64,000 nucleotides of DNA, from assembly GCF_039710355.1 (NCBI RefSeq), contig NZ_JBDKWZ010000001.1, positions 124,001 to 188,000 on the forward strand. Direction: 5' to 3'. The position numbers and the translations under genes are program-made. Under the pieces are notes generated by a model that worked only from the letters and a program-made list of their open reading frames with translations, was not told the DNA's origin and did no database searches. This DNA comes from Rapidithrix thailandica. GTDB taxonomy: Bacteria; Bacteroidota; Bacteroidia; Cytophagales; Flammeovirgaceae. Below are positions 52,586 to 61,570 of the stretch, piece by piece; the stretch's first letter is position 1, and each line of letters begins with the position of its first letter.

Positions 52586-53563
52586 ATGTGGAACAAACTT
52601 TTATATATGGCCTCTTTCCTGTTGTGGAGTTTAGGGCTTTGGGCGCAGCCTGTTCCCGGGGAAGATGAAAATATACCCTACTTGGTGACTTTTGGAGGCC
52701 ATGGCTTGCCTACCTGGGGAGATGATGATCGTACCCAGATCTTTTTCTTTAAAGTCCCAGCTGCCTACAAAGGCCCTGTGTATCTAAGGGTTTTTGATCC
52801 GGATATCGGAGGTGCATTGGATGAAGTCAGATTGGGATTTAATACCAAAGTGAAATTTTCAATTTACGGTGGGAAAAATGCTTATTCCGCCTATGAACGA
52901 AGAGATGTAAGCGGTAAGGAATCCAAAGGAAAGTATGCCGGGAATTTACTGGTTGCCAAAACCTTTGGAAATGACCCCGAGTACGATAGTAAATGGTACA
53001 CCTTTGGGCCGTTTAATCCGGTGGAAGGTGAGTTTGCCAGTCATTATGACGGCTATATTTTTAAGGTTATTGCTGAAGGTATGGTAGGTGATGACGGTAA
53101 TATTTACAAATACTATTTAAGTACGAACCCCGACCGGAATAAACGCATTGAAGGTGCGAATGCCTTTACGTATAAATATACCTTCCGCCTGCCTCATAAA
53201 CCGGGTTCGGTTTCTCATATCTATCCTTATATAGATGAACATGTCATTTCGGTAGAGCAAAACAACTTTGATTTTGACCAAGACGGCATTATCCGCTTGG
53301 TGTCCGTGGCAAAGCGTTCTGAAAAAGTAATGACTTCCGGGCAAGCCGAATGGAAGGGTAGTAAGCACGAAATTGTACAAGAAGAACTCAACACTTCCTT
53401 GGATGTACAATTTATCAAACGGAACTTTCAACGGAACAATAACATCGTGTTCTATATCCAAAATCAATACGGAGAATTTTTGCCCTTTTGGACTATTCCT
53501 ATTGGGGGAGTGCCCAAATACAACTACGGAATTAAAGCTAAACGCAAATCTGGAGGGAATTAG
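52586..53563 (+). CDS. Secreted protein of unknown function in the adhesin operon
   Basis: 325 residues with a signal peptide (hydrophobic to about residue 21, ending LGLWAQ). It is beta-rich throughout with recognisable but unassigned segments: YLVTFGGHGLPTWGDDD, VYLRVFDPDIGGALDEV, KWYTFGPFNPVEGEF and FDFDQDGIIRLVSV, the last like a calcium-binding loop. It does not resemble a barrel and has no C-terminal sorting domain. It lies 42 bases after the OmpA-type gene, on the same strand, as the fourth gene of the T9SS adhesin operon, and ends in a hairpin of the CACTCATTCA family. It is likely a periplasmic accessory factor. Confidence 0.78.
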   Translation: MWNKLLYMASFLLWSLGLWAQPVPGEDENIPYLVTFGGHGLPTWGDDDRTQIFFFKVPAAYKGPVYLRVFDPDIGGALDEVRLGFNTKVKFSIYGGKNAYSAYERRDVSGKESKGKYAGNLLVAKTFGNDPEYDSKWYTFGPFNPVEGEFASHYDGYIFKVIAEGMVGDDGNIYKYYLSTNPDRNKRIEGANAFTYKYTFRLPHKPGSVSHIYPYIDEHVISVEQNNFDFDQDGIIRLVSVAKRSEKVMTSGQAEWKGSKHEIVQEELNTSLDVQFIKRNFQRNNNIVFYIQNQYGEFLPFWTIPIGGVPKYNYGIKAKRKSGGN

Positions 53564-53587
53564 CCGGTTGAAGGTTTTACTGAACAA

Positions 53588-53686
53588 ATGAGTGAAACGG
53601 TGAATACATCCCAAAGCTTTCTCCAACCAACACTCACTCATTCACCATTTCACTCATTCACTATTTCACTCATTCACCATTTCACC
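53588..53686. repeat. Inverted repeat plus three tandem 16-bp units of the CACTCATTCA family
   Basis: ATGAGTGAAACGGTGAAT (53588-53605) pairs with 53640-53657 with one mismatch. The right arm is part of three tandem units: CACTCATTCACCATTT (53635-53650), CACTCATTCACTATTT (53651-53666) and CACTCATTCACCATTT (53667-53682). It lies between convergent genes. A near-identical 20-base piece occurs at 18341-18360. Confidence 0.85.
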
Positions 53687-53699
53687 ATATCGTAGGGAT

Positions 53700-54473
53700 T
53701 TACCAAGTGGGTTTTTCTTTGTTTAAAAAGGCCGCAATCCCTTTCTGGCAATCTTCCAGTTCCCGGGCTTTGGCATTCATTTCCGCAGCATAGTTCAGGC
53801 CGTCTTCTAAACCCATTTCTTGTAAGCGGTGAATCATTTGTTTGGTAGTAGTAAGTGACTGGCCTGAGTTTTCCTCAATCATCTGTCGGGCAAAAGCCGC
53901 TACCTGTTCGTTGAGATATTTGTTTTCTACGATATAATTAATCAAACCTAAGGATTGCGCCTTTTCCGCAGGTATCAAATTGCCAGTGAGCAATAATTGT
54001 TTGGTTTTGCCCTCTCCGATTTTCCGGAGCAGGAATGTCATCACAATGGCCGGGATAAAGCCTATTTTTACCTCTGTATATCCGAATTTGGCTTCCGGTA
54101 CACTAAAAACAAAATCACAGACGGTAGCCAATCCACATCCACCGGCTATGGCATGGCCCTGTACTTGGGCAATCACCGGTTTGGGAAAGGTATAGATTTG
54201 CTGAAAGAGTTGCTTGAGTTGTTGGGAGTCCTCTAGGTTTTCCTGATAACTATTTTGTTGCAACTGTTGTAAATATGCGAGGTCCGCTCCGGCACAAAAA
54301 GCTTTCCCCTCGGCTTTGAGTATTACAAGTTTTGCTTCTGTATCAGAGGCTGCTTCTTCAAAGGTTTGGGCTAACTGTTGAACAAGTTCTGAGTTTAAGG
54401 CATTGCGTTTTTCCGGACGGTTGAGGGTAATAGTTGCAATTCGCTGACTTATGTTAAGGGTTACAAATTTCAT
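53700..54473 (-). CDS. Enoyl-CoA hydratase/isomerase (crotonase) family enzyme
   Basis: 257 residues, full length for the crotonase family. Motifs are TITLNRPEKRNALNSELV (oxyanion-hole strand), GKAFCAGADLAYLQQL near residue 60, IAGGCGLATVCDFVFSV near 110 (oxyanion and active-site Glu region), and FGYTEVKIGFIPAIV with the second acidic residue. The combination resembles the 3-methylglutaconyl-CoA hydratases of leucine breakdown, but fatty-acid crotonases look alike and the exact substrate is not assigned. Leucine dehydrogenase is encoded 17 kb away. Single gene, no operon partner. Confidence 0.88.
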   Translation of the reverse strand: MKFVTLNISQRIATITLNRPEKRNALNSELVQQLAQTFEEAASDTEAKLVILKAEGKAFCAGADLAYLQQLQQNSYQENLEDSQQLKQLFQQIYTFPKPVIAQVQGHAIAGGCGLATVCDFVFSVPEAKFGYTEVKIGFIPAIVMTFLLRKIGEGKTKQLLLTGNLIPAEKAQSLGLINYIVENKYLNEQVAAFARQMIEENSGQSLTTTKQMIHRLQEMGLEDGLNYAAEMNAKARELEDCQKGIAAFLNKEKPTW

Positions 54474-54533
54474 AGTAAAAATATTGGTTAAGATTTTATA
54501 TGTTGATTGGGGTATTCAGAGCAAATTAAACGT

Positions 54534-54576
54534 AAAAATGCCCTTTTGCAACCGTTTTGTGCAAAAGGGCATTTTT
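54534..54576. terminator. Perfect 17-bp inverted repeat, bidirectional terminator
   Basis: AAAAATGCCCTTTTGCA (54534-54550) and its exact complement (54560-54576) with a 9-base loop; both strands end in T5. It lies 93 bases past the stop of the minus-strand barrel gene (54669) and upstream of the crotonase gene. Confidence 0.85.
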
Positions 54577-54668
54577 CAAGAAAGGTCATTAATACCTGTA
54601 TGGATAAGTCACTTTACAGGGAATTCCGCTGGTATTTTAGGGCATTTGACCCTGTATTTTCTATGCTA

Positions 54669-55370
54669 TTAGAATGCCGTCAGGGTAACCCCGACAAAAT
54701 AGGGTTGGATAGAAACCGATTGCCCGGGTTCAAATTTATCACTTTCAAAAATATCACTCAGGCCATAAAAGCCATAGAAATTAATGGGGCCATACCCAAT
54801 GCGGCCGATGAGTCCGTATTTCAATTTTTCTGCATAAAAATCGCCTTTGTCTTTCATTTTTCTGCGATCACCAAATTGGTCTTTGTACACAATTTTGGTA
54901 TGGGAGTCAAAGAGGTAGCCGATTTTTGCTCCTGCGCCTATACGAAAGGCATTTTTTCCCGGATGGGTGCGAAAACGAATTTCAAGAGGGATCTCAAAGT
55001 AGTTCAAAGCAATGAGTGATTTTTTGATTTCTTGCCAACCGTTTGCGCTATTGGCTTCCAGTAAGTTGACAAATGCGAGACGGTCAGCCGTTTTCACCAA
55101 GCCAATATCGCCTTTAAAGCTATACCGGTCCAAGCCTACGCCAAAGCCCGGGTGAAACGTAAATTTCTCATTCCACAATTGTACCTCATACATATAGTAA
55201 AGGTTGACCCCGCGAGAACCCCAAGCTTTGATATCATACCCGTTGATATCTTCCGTTTGCGTGCGGTTCAGCCCGAAGTCAATAGTGAACTGCCCGGGCA
55301 AGTCAAAGAGGATTTGAGCGGAAACTTGCTGAGACATTAGGAATAAAAGCAAAAAACAATACCTTTTCAT
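54669..55370 (-). CDS. Outer membrane beta-barrel protein (PorT-like class)
   Basis: 233 residues from the ATG at 55370; an ATG three codons upstream is possible. Signal peptide MKRYCFLLLFLMSQQVSA. The body is a small beta-barrel of alternating hydrophobic strands such as GVNLYYMYEVQL, FTFHPGFGVGLDRYSF, FRIGAGAKIGYLFDSHTKI and GRIGYGPINFYGFYGLS, closing with YFVGVTLTAF, as in outer-membrane proteins of the OMP_b-brl_2 class. It is not clearly PorT itself. Divergent from rpoC across 160 bases. Confidence 0.85.
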   Translation of the reverse strand: MKRYCFLLLFLMSQQVSAQILFDLPGQFTIDFGLNRTQTEDINGYDIKAWGSRGVNLYYMYEVQLWNEKFTFHPGFGVGLDRYSFKGDIGLVKTADRLAFVNLLEANSANGWQEIKKSLIALNYFEIPLEIRFRTHPGKNAFRIGAGAKIGYLFDSHTKIVYKDQFGDRRKMKDKGDFYAEKLKYGLIGRIGYGPINFYGFYGLSDIFESDKFEPGQSVSIQPYFVGVTLTAF

Positions 55371-55499
55371 GGAATTCATATTGGATTGACTGTTAGGTTT
55401 TACACGGATAAAATTATAGGAAAGAGAGAAGCAAAAAAAGAATTCAAAATATTGTGAGTATTTTTCATAAAAATTACGGAACTTATAGGTAAATTACAT

Positions 55500-55507
55500 A
55501 TATTTGC
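55500..55507 (+). promoter_or_regulatory. Candidate -7 box TATATTTG of rpoC
   Basis: Perfect TAnnTTTG match, 24 bases before the rpoC start codon, giving a very short leader. A clear -33 TTG is not seen. It supports transcription of rpoC as its own unit. Confidence 0.5.
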
Positions 55508-55531
55508 GGATTTGAAAACCCGATCTACCAG

Positions 55532-58500
55532 ATGGCATTTAGAAAAAATAAAAAAATCACCAATGACTTCGATAGAGTCACTATTAGTTTAGCGTCACCA
55601 GAGTCTATCCTAGAGAGCTCTCATGGTGAGGTTACCCAACCGGAAACCATTAATTACAGGACGTACAAACCTGAAATGGGAGGTTTGTTCTGTGAACGCA
55701 TTTTTGGTCCGGTGAAGGACTGGGAATGTCATTGTGGGAAATACAGGCGAATCCGGTACAAAGGTATCATTTGTGATCGATGTGGTGTAGAGGTTACGGA
55801 GAAGAAAGTGCGGAGAGAGCGCATGGGTCATATCCAATTGGTCGTACCGGTTGCGCACATATGGTATTTCCGGTCTTTGCCTAATAAAATTGGCTACTTG
55901 CTTGGTTTACCTACCAAGAAGCTGGATCAAATCATTTATTATGAGCGCTACGTAGTAGTGCAGGCAGGGGTGAAAGCCGAAGATGGTGTAAACTATTTGG
56001 ACTTCCTCACCGAAGACGAATATCTGGATATTCTGGATAAACTGCCACGTGAGAACCAGCAGTTGGACGATGATGATCCAAACAAGTTTATCGCCAAGAT
56101 GGGTGCTGAGGCTTTGGATATGTTGCTGTCAAGAATCAATCTGGACGAACTTTCCTACGAGCTAAGGCATGCTGCCGCAAACGATACTTCTCAACAGCGG
56201 AAAGCAGAAGCATTGAAGCGCCTGAAAGTGGTAGAAGCCTTCAGAGATGCCCGTACCCGTATCGAAAACCGTCCGGAATGGATGATCATTCGAATGGTAC
56301 CGGTAATTCCACCGGAGCTGCGTCCCTTAGTTCCTTTGGATGGAGGGCGTTTTGCCACATCTGACTTAAATGACTTGTATAGAAGGGTTATTATTCGAAA
56401 CAACCGTTTGAAGCGTTTGATCGATATCAAGGCACCGGAAGTGATCTTGAGAAACGAGAAACGGATGCTTCAGGAAGCAGTGGATTCGTTGTTCGATAAC
56501 TCCAGAAAAGTAAATGCAGTAAGAGCCGATGGTAACCGGCCGTTGAAATCTTTGAGCGATATGCTGAAAGGTAAACAAGGGCGTTTCCGTCAAAACTTGC
56601 TGGGGAAAAGGGTGGATTATTCCGGCCGTTCGGTAATCGTTGTAGGGCCTGAATTGAAACTGCACGAATGTGGATTGCCGAAAGACATGGCGGCTGAGTT
56701 ATTTAAGCCGTTTATTATCCGCAAGTTGATCGAGCGGGGTATTGTCAAAACCGTAAAATCCGCAAAGAAGATTGTTGACCGGAAGGACCCTGTTGTTTGG
56801 GATATCTTGGAAAACGTCTTGAAAGGACATCCGGTCCTCCTTAACCGTGCTCCTACTTTGCACCGTTTGGGTATTCAGGCTTTCCAACCGAAACTGATCG
56901 AGGGTAAGGCAATCCAATTGCACCCCTTAGTATGTACCGCCTTCAACGCTGACTTTGATGGTGACCAAATGGCCGTACACGTGCCTTTAGGGCATGAGGC
57001 CGTCTTGGAAGCTTCGCTATTGATGTTGGCTTCTCATAACATTCTGAACCCGGCTAACGGTAATCCGATCACGGTACCATCACAAGATATGGTATTGGGG
57101 CTTTACTATCTGACAAAAGGTAGAAAAACTACGGATACCGAAATCGTAGCGGGTGAAGGAATGACTTTCTACTCTGCGGAAGAAGTAATCATCGCATTGA
57201 ATGAGCGAAAAATCTCTAAACATGCGAACATCAAAGTAAGAGGGAAAGTAAGAGATGATAAAACGGGTGAATTAAGCACCCAGATTATTGAAACCGTAGC
57301 CGGCCGGGTAGTCTTTAACGAATGTATTCCTGAAGAGGTAGGATTCGTAAACGAACTGCTGACCAAGAAAATGTTGCAAAGAATTATTGCAAGAGTTTTC
57401 AAAATTGTGGGTATGGCCCGCACGGCTAAATTCTTGGATGATATCAAATACCTTGGTTTCCAAAACGCCTATAAAGGGGGCTTGTCCTTTGGTATGGATG
57501 AAATTATCATCCCGGATGTGAAACAAGAACTGATTGACGAAGCGAAGAAAGAGGTGGATGTAGTTTGGAACAACTACTTCATGGGATTAATCACTGATAA
57601 CGAACGATACAACCAGGTGATTGATATCTGGACCCGTATCAATGCGCAGTTGACCAATACCCTGATGACTCGCATGAAAGAAGATAACCAGGGCTTCAAC
57701 TCTATCTTTATGATGATGGATTCCGGAGCAAGGGGGTCTAGAGAGCAAATTCGTCAGTTAGGTGGAATGAGGGGATTGATGGCAAAGCCGCAGAAAAGTT
57801 TACAAGGTTCTGTGGGAGCCATTATTGAGAACCCGATCCTTTCGAACTTTAAAGAAGGACTGGATGTACTTGAGTATTTTATCTCAACACACGGTGCGCG
57901 GAAAGGTTTGGCGGATACTGCCTTGAAAACGGCTGATGCGGGTTATTTGACACGTAGATTGGTCGATGTTTCGCAAGATGTGGTAGTAGCCGAAACAGAC
58001 TGTGGTACTTTAAGAGGATTGAACGTGGAAGCCCTAAAAGAAAACGATGAAGTCATCGAACCTTTGGGCGAGCGTATCCTTGGTCGTGTAAGTGTTCACG
58101 ATGTATACGATCCGTTGACCGATGAGTTGTTGGTAGAAGCCGGAAATGAGATCACAGAGGAGATTGTAGCAAAAATCGAAGAAACCAATATCGAGGCCGT
58201 AGAGATTCGTTCTGTACTGACTTGCGAATCCAAAAAAGGGGTTTGTTCGGCATGTTACGGTCGTAACCTCTCTACAGGTAAGCTGGTGCAAATCGGTGAG
58301 TCTGTGGGAGTTATTGCTGCGCAATCTATCGGTGAGCCGGGTACTCAGTTGACCTTACGTACATTCCACGTAGGGGGTACCGCTTCTAACATCGCAGTAG
58401 ACGCATCCATCAGGGCTAAATTCAGCGGAATCATTGAATTTGAAGAAATGAAATCCGTGCCGACTAAGTCACCTGAAGGCGATGATGTGGAAGTCGTTAT

Positions 58501-59839
58501 GTCTAGAACAGCAGAAGTGAAGATCATTGAGGAAAAGAGTGGACGAATGCTGTTAAGCAACCACGTTCCTTACGGATCTTACTTAAAAGTGAAAGACGGA
58601 GACAAAGTAGAAAAAGCTGATACGATCTGTTTCTGGGATCCGTTTAACGCAGTCATCCTTTCTCAGTTTGACGGTATTATCAGGTTTGAATCTATCGAGG
58701 AAGGTATCACTTTCCGTGAAGAATACGATGAACAAACCGGTCACAGACAGAAAGTAATTATCGATACCAAAGATAAAACGAAAAACCCAACCATTGTAGT
58801 ACAAGCGACCAATGGCACTGAGGTGAGTAGCAACATCCCGGTGGGAGCTCACTTGTCCATCGAAGACGGAGATAACGTGAAGGCGGGACAAATTATGGTG
58901 AAGATCCCGAGAGCAATTGGTAAAACCCGGGATATTACAGGGGGTCTTCCAAGGGTTACCGAGCTGTTCGAAGCCAGAAACCCATCGAACCCTGCAGTAG
59001 TGAGTGAAATTGACGGAGTTGTTTCTTACGGAGGTATCAAACGGGGTAACCGGGAGATCTTTGTAGAATCCAAAGACGGATTGCGTAAGAAATACATGGT
59101 GCAGCTTTCTAAGCATATCTTGGTGCAAGAAAATGACTTTGTGAAAGCGGGAATGCCATTGTCAGACGGTGCGATTACTCCTTCTGATATCCTGAACATC
59201 AAAGGACCTACTGCTGTACAGGAATACTTGGTGAACGAGATTCAGGACGTATACCGTTTGCAAGGGGTGAAAATCAATGACAAACATATCGAAGTGATTG
59301 TGCGTCAGATGATGCAAAAAGTAATCATTGTGGATACGGGAGATACGACCTTCTTGCCTAACCAGGTAGTGGATAAATTCTCTTTCCGTGAAGAGAACGA
59401 TAAGATCCTGGATAAGAAAGTAGTTGTAGATGCAGGAGAATCTACCAACTTGAAACCAGGTATGATCGTAACAGCTCGGAGACTGAGAGATGAAAACTCT
59501 AGCCTAAAGCGTAGAGACTTGAAGACTGTGACAGTAAGAGATGCACAACCTTCGGTTTCTCGTCCGACCTTGCAAGGTATCACACAAGCTTCGTTGGGTA
59601 CTCATAGCTTTATCTCGGCAGCATCCTTCCAGGAAACTACCAAAGTACTGAGTGAGGCGGCCATTAATGGTAAAGCGGATGAACTGAACGGCTTGAAGGA
59701 AAACGTGATTGTAGGTCACTTGATTCCTGCGGGTACCGGTGTGAGAGAACATCAAAAAATCCGGGTGGGCTCCAGAGAAGAATACGAAGCTTTAGTGGCT
59801 TCTAAGCAGAGCTTTACTTCCAGAGAGCTTCAAAACTAA
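55532..59839 (+). CDS. rpoC: DNA-directed RNA polymerase subunit beta'
   Basis: 1435 residues, normal for Bacteroidota beta'. The N-terminal zinc site is CHCGKYRRIRYKGIICDRCG (about 69-88), the catalytic Mg-binding loop is NADFDGDQMAVH near residue 472, the bridge helix and trigger loop follow (AARKGLADTALKTADAGYLT-like; here GARKGLADTALKTADAGYLT), and the second zinc cluster is CESKKGVCSACYGRNL near 903. The C-terminus carries the usual insert and the ITQASLGTHSFISAASFQ motif. Codon choice is of the highly expressed type. In most bacteria rpoB is immediately upstream; here the upstream neighbour is a divergent outer-membrane gene, and own promoter and terminator elements bracket rpoC. Confidence 0.99.
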   Translation: MAFRKNKKITNDFDRVTISLASPESILESSHGEVTQPETINYRTYKPEMGGLFCERIFGPVKDWECHCGKYRRIRYKGIICDRCGVEVTEKKVRRERMGHIQLVVPVAHIWYFRSLPNKIGYLLGLPTKKLDQIIYYERYVVVQAGVKAEDGVNYLDFLTEDEYLDILDKLPRENQQLDDDDPNKFIAKMGAEALDMLLSRINLDELSYELRHAAANDTSQQRKAEALKRLKVVEAFRDARTRIENRPEWMIIRMVPVIPPELRPLVPLDGGRFATSDLNDLYRRVIIRNNRLKRLIDIKAPEVILRNEKRMLQEAVDSLFDNSRKVNAVRADGNRPLKSLSDMLKGKQGRFRQNLLGKRVDYSGRSVIVVGPELKLHECGLPKDMAAELFKPFIIRKLIERGIVKTVKSAKKIVDRKDPVVWDILENVLKGHPVLLNRAPTLHRLGIQAFQPKLIEGKAIQLHPLVCTAFNADFDGDQMAVHVPLGHEAVLEASLLMLASHNILNPANGNPITVPSQDMVLGLYYLTKGRKTTDTEIVAGEGMTFYSAEEVIIALNERKISKHANIKVRGKVRDDKTGELSTQIIETVAGRVVFNECIPEEVGFVNELLTKKMLQRIIARVFKIVGMARTAKFLDDIKYLGFQNAYKGGLSFGMDEIIIPDVKQELIDEAKKEVDVVWNNYFMGLITDNERYNQVIDIWTRINAQLTNTLMTRMKEDNQGFNSIFMMMDSGARGSREQIRQLGGMRGLMAKPQKSLQGSVGAIIENPILSNFKEGLDVLEYFISTHGARKGLADTALKTADAGYLTRRLVDVSQDVVVAETDCGTLRGLNVEALKENDEVIEPLGERILGRVSVHDVYDPLTDELLVEAGNEITEEIVAKIEETNIEAVEIRSVLTCESKKGVCSACYGRNLSTGKLVQIGESVGVIAAQSIGEPGTQLTLRTFHVGGTASNIAVDASIRAKFSGIIEFEEMKSVPTKSPEGDDVEVVMSRTAEVKIIEEKSGRMLLSNHVPYGSYLKVKDGDKVEKADTICFWDPFNAVILSQFDGIIRFESIEEGITFREEYDEQTGHRQKVIIDTKDKTKNPTIVVQATNGTEVSSNIPVGAHLSIEDGDNVKAGQIMVKIPRAIGKTRDITGGLPRVTELFEARNPSNPAVVSEIDGVVSYGGIKRGNREIFVESKDGLRKKYMVQLSKHILVQENDFVKAGMPLSDGAITPSDILNIKGPTAVQEYLVNEIQDVYRLQGVKINDKHIEVIVRQMMQKVIIVDTGDTTFLPNQVVDKFSFREENDKILDKKVVVDAGESTNLKPGMIVTARRLRDENSSLKRRDLKTVTVRDAQPSVSRPTLQGITQASLGTHSFISAASFQETTKVLSEAAINGKADELNGLKENVIVGHLIPAGTGVREHQKIRVGSREEYEALVASKQSFTSRELQN

Positions 59840-59864
59840 GTCATTCATTGATTTGTATATAAAT

Positions 59865-59894
59865 AAAAAAGCCGGTAGCAATACCGGCTTTTTT
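59865..59894. terminator. Terminator after rpoC (bidirectional)
   Basis: AAAAAAGCCGGTA and TACCGGCTTTTTT are exact complements (13 bp) with a 4-base loop, placed between the rpoC and bshB1 stops, which converge. Confidence 0.92.
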
Positions 59895-59925
59895 ATTTCG
59901 AAGTACTGGAATAGGTTCTGATTCA

Positions 59926-60654
59926 TTAGAGTAAATCAAATAAATCTTTCACTCCAATAGGCTGCGTTTTGACAAATCCTTCTGCATACTTTACACCGAG
60001 TGGTTTTGCCCAATGGCGGGCCCTGGATTCAATAAAATGCATAAACTCAGGCGTGGAAATAAAAGTGCTGTCTTGTGCTGTCTTGTCTTCTGCCGATCCC
60101 GTGTGAAACTGAGTGGCAAAGGCTTTGATAGATTCCACTTTTTTATCCCAATAGGGAGTGATGTCAACGGAAAAATCAGGTTCAATATAGTCAGATTGAA
60201 TGAAGTGGTAAACCTTTTTGGGGCGCCAAGCTTCTTGCGCCTGCCCGTTCAGTTGAGTACTAAGCTTTTTTAAGCCACTGTAAAAACAGGCTTCCACACT
60301 CAGTGCTGCTGCCTTGGGGTGGTCGGGGTGACGGTCTTGGGGAGCGTTGGCCAAAACGATTTCCGGCCGGTACTTGCGGATTACTTTAATGACTTCCAAC
60401 TGATGTTCCCGGTCATTTTTGAAAAAAGCATCTGCAAATTGTAAATTCTCCCGGATATGAACACCTAAAATTTTGGAAGAGGCTTCCGCTTCTTGTTTTC
60501 GAATTTCGGCAGAACCGCGCGTTCCCATTTCCCCCTGTGTAAAATCGATAATGCCCACTTTTTTCCCCAGCGCTATATGGGCCAAAAGGGTGCCTGAACA
60601 GCTTAATTCGGCATCATCAGGGTGGGCTGCGAGTACTAATATATCTAATTTCAT
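59926..60654 (-). CDS. bshB1: Bacillithiol biosynthesis deacetylase BshB1
   Basis: 242 residues from the ATG at 60654, chosen because the family starts exactly there (MKLDILVLAAHPDDAE); 24 extra residues from an upstream in-frame start look like leader sequence. It is a LmbE/PIG-L zinc deacetylase: AHPDDAELSCSGTLL (zinc-binding His and Asp), GIIDFTQGEMGTRG and DRHPDHPKAAALSVEA (third zinc ligand and catalytic His). It removes acetate from GlcNAc-malate in the synthesis of bacillithiol, the low-molecular-weight thiol of many Firmicutes and Bacteroidota. bshA and bshC are not in the window. Confidence 0.93.
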   Translation of the reverse strand: MKLDILVLAAHPDDAELSCSGTLLAHIALGKKVGIIDFTQGEMGTRGSAEIRKQEAEASSKILGVHIRENLQFADAFFKNDREHQLEVIKVIRKYRPEIVLANAPQDRHPDHPKAAALSVEACFYSGLKKLSTQLNGQAQEAWRPKKVYHFIQSDYIEPDFSVDITPYWDKKVESIKAFATQFHTGSAEDKTAQDSTFISTPEFMHFIESRARHWAKPLGVKYAEGFVKTQPIGVKDLFDLL

Positions 60655-60903
60655 TTGGTCTGTAATTTTAGATAGGTTGCAAATTAATGAGCATATAAAG
60701 TTGGTAAGATTAGGCCTATTTACCAACTCTTTTGAAGGCTAGCCGATGAGATCTGCCCGGGATTTGACAGGGAGTGGGTTGGTAAAGTGTTGGTTTAGAG
60801 GAGAAAGTAAATTGTTTGATACCTGAGGTGCCTAAACTATAGAAAACCTTATAGGGACCCGAACTCTTGTAAGGGCACGGCTTTCTTTATCAAATTTGAA
60901 TCG

Positions 60904-60911
60904 CTAAATTT
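60904..60911 (+). promoter_or_regulatory. Candidate -7 box TAAATTTG of the DUF4293 gene
   Basis: Perfect TAnnTTTG match about 87 bases before the start codon of the DUF4293 gene. Confidence 0.45.
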
Positions 60912-60997
60912 GCGCAATTGTTTTTGCCTGGTGATGTGCAGTGCAGAAAGGCAAAAACTCAAAGTCTATTTTAAGATTCGTGTAAATCAAAAAAAGT

Positions 60998-61474
60998 ATG
61001 TTACAAAGGGTTCAATCAATTTTTTTGGCATTGGTAGCAATTGCTATGTTTTCTGTGGTGTTTACTTCCATTTGGGAAAAAACAAGTAGTGAAGGAACCG
61101 AAACCGTAGTATTGACAGCTCTGCAAATGGTGCATTCAAAAGGAGAAGAAGCCGTCAATACTGTGAATACGTTTTACATTGCAGCTTTAGCATTTTTATC
61201 TGCAGCAGTGGCCATCGGCTCCATCTTTAGTTATAAGAGTAGGTTGACCCAATTGAAATTAAACTTATTGAATGTATTGTTAATGGCTGCAACAATTGGC
61301 TGTATGGTGTACTTCTTATTTGAAGGGACAAAATATTTTGAGGTGAAAACCAATCAAGGTGCTTTTGATATCGGTTTTTATTTGCCGGCCGTAGGCTTGT
61401 TTTTCAACCTATTGGCCAACCGCTTTATCCGTAAAGATGAAAAACTGGTACGTTCATCGGACCGGCTTCGTTAA
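60998..61474 (+). CDS. DUF4293 family four-helix membrane protein
   Basis: 158 residues. MLQRVQSIFLALVAIAMFSV at the N-terminus is the family's M-x-QR-x-Q motif and first membrane helix, followed by three more hydrophobic helices (about 55-75, 85-105, 120-140; FYLPAVGLFFNLLANRFIRK is the last with its basic cytoplasmic tail). DUF4293 proteins are small Bacteroidota inner-membrane proteins often found near rpoC, as here (1.2 kb from it). Function unknown. Followed by a strong bidirectional terminator. Confidence 0.9.
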   Translation: MLQRVQSIFLALVAIAMFSVVFTSIWEKTSSEGTETVVLTALQMVHSKGEEAVNTVNTFYIAALAFLSAAVAIGSIFSYKSRLTQLKLNLLNVLLMAATIGCMVYFLFEGTKYFEVKTNQGAFDIGFYLPAVGLFFNLLANRFIRKDEKLVRSSDRLR

Positions 61475-61500
61475 GTCAATACCTACGCAACACGGGGATA

Positions 61501-61545
61501 AAAAAACCTCCTCTCCAGTGTACTACCGGAGAGGAGGTTTTTTTA
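61501..61545. terminator. Bidirectional terminator after the DUF4293 gene
   Basis: AAAAAACCTCCTCTCC (61501-61516) and 61528-61543 are exact 16-bp complements with an 11-base loop and T-rich ends on both strands, between convergent genes. Confidence 0.93.
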
Positions 61546-61570
61546 CCTTTCAACTTATAATTATAAGGGC

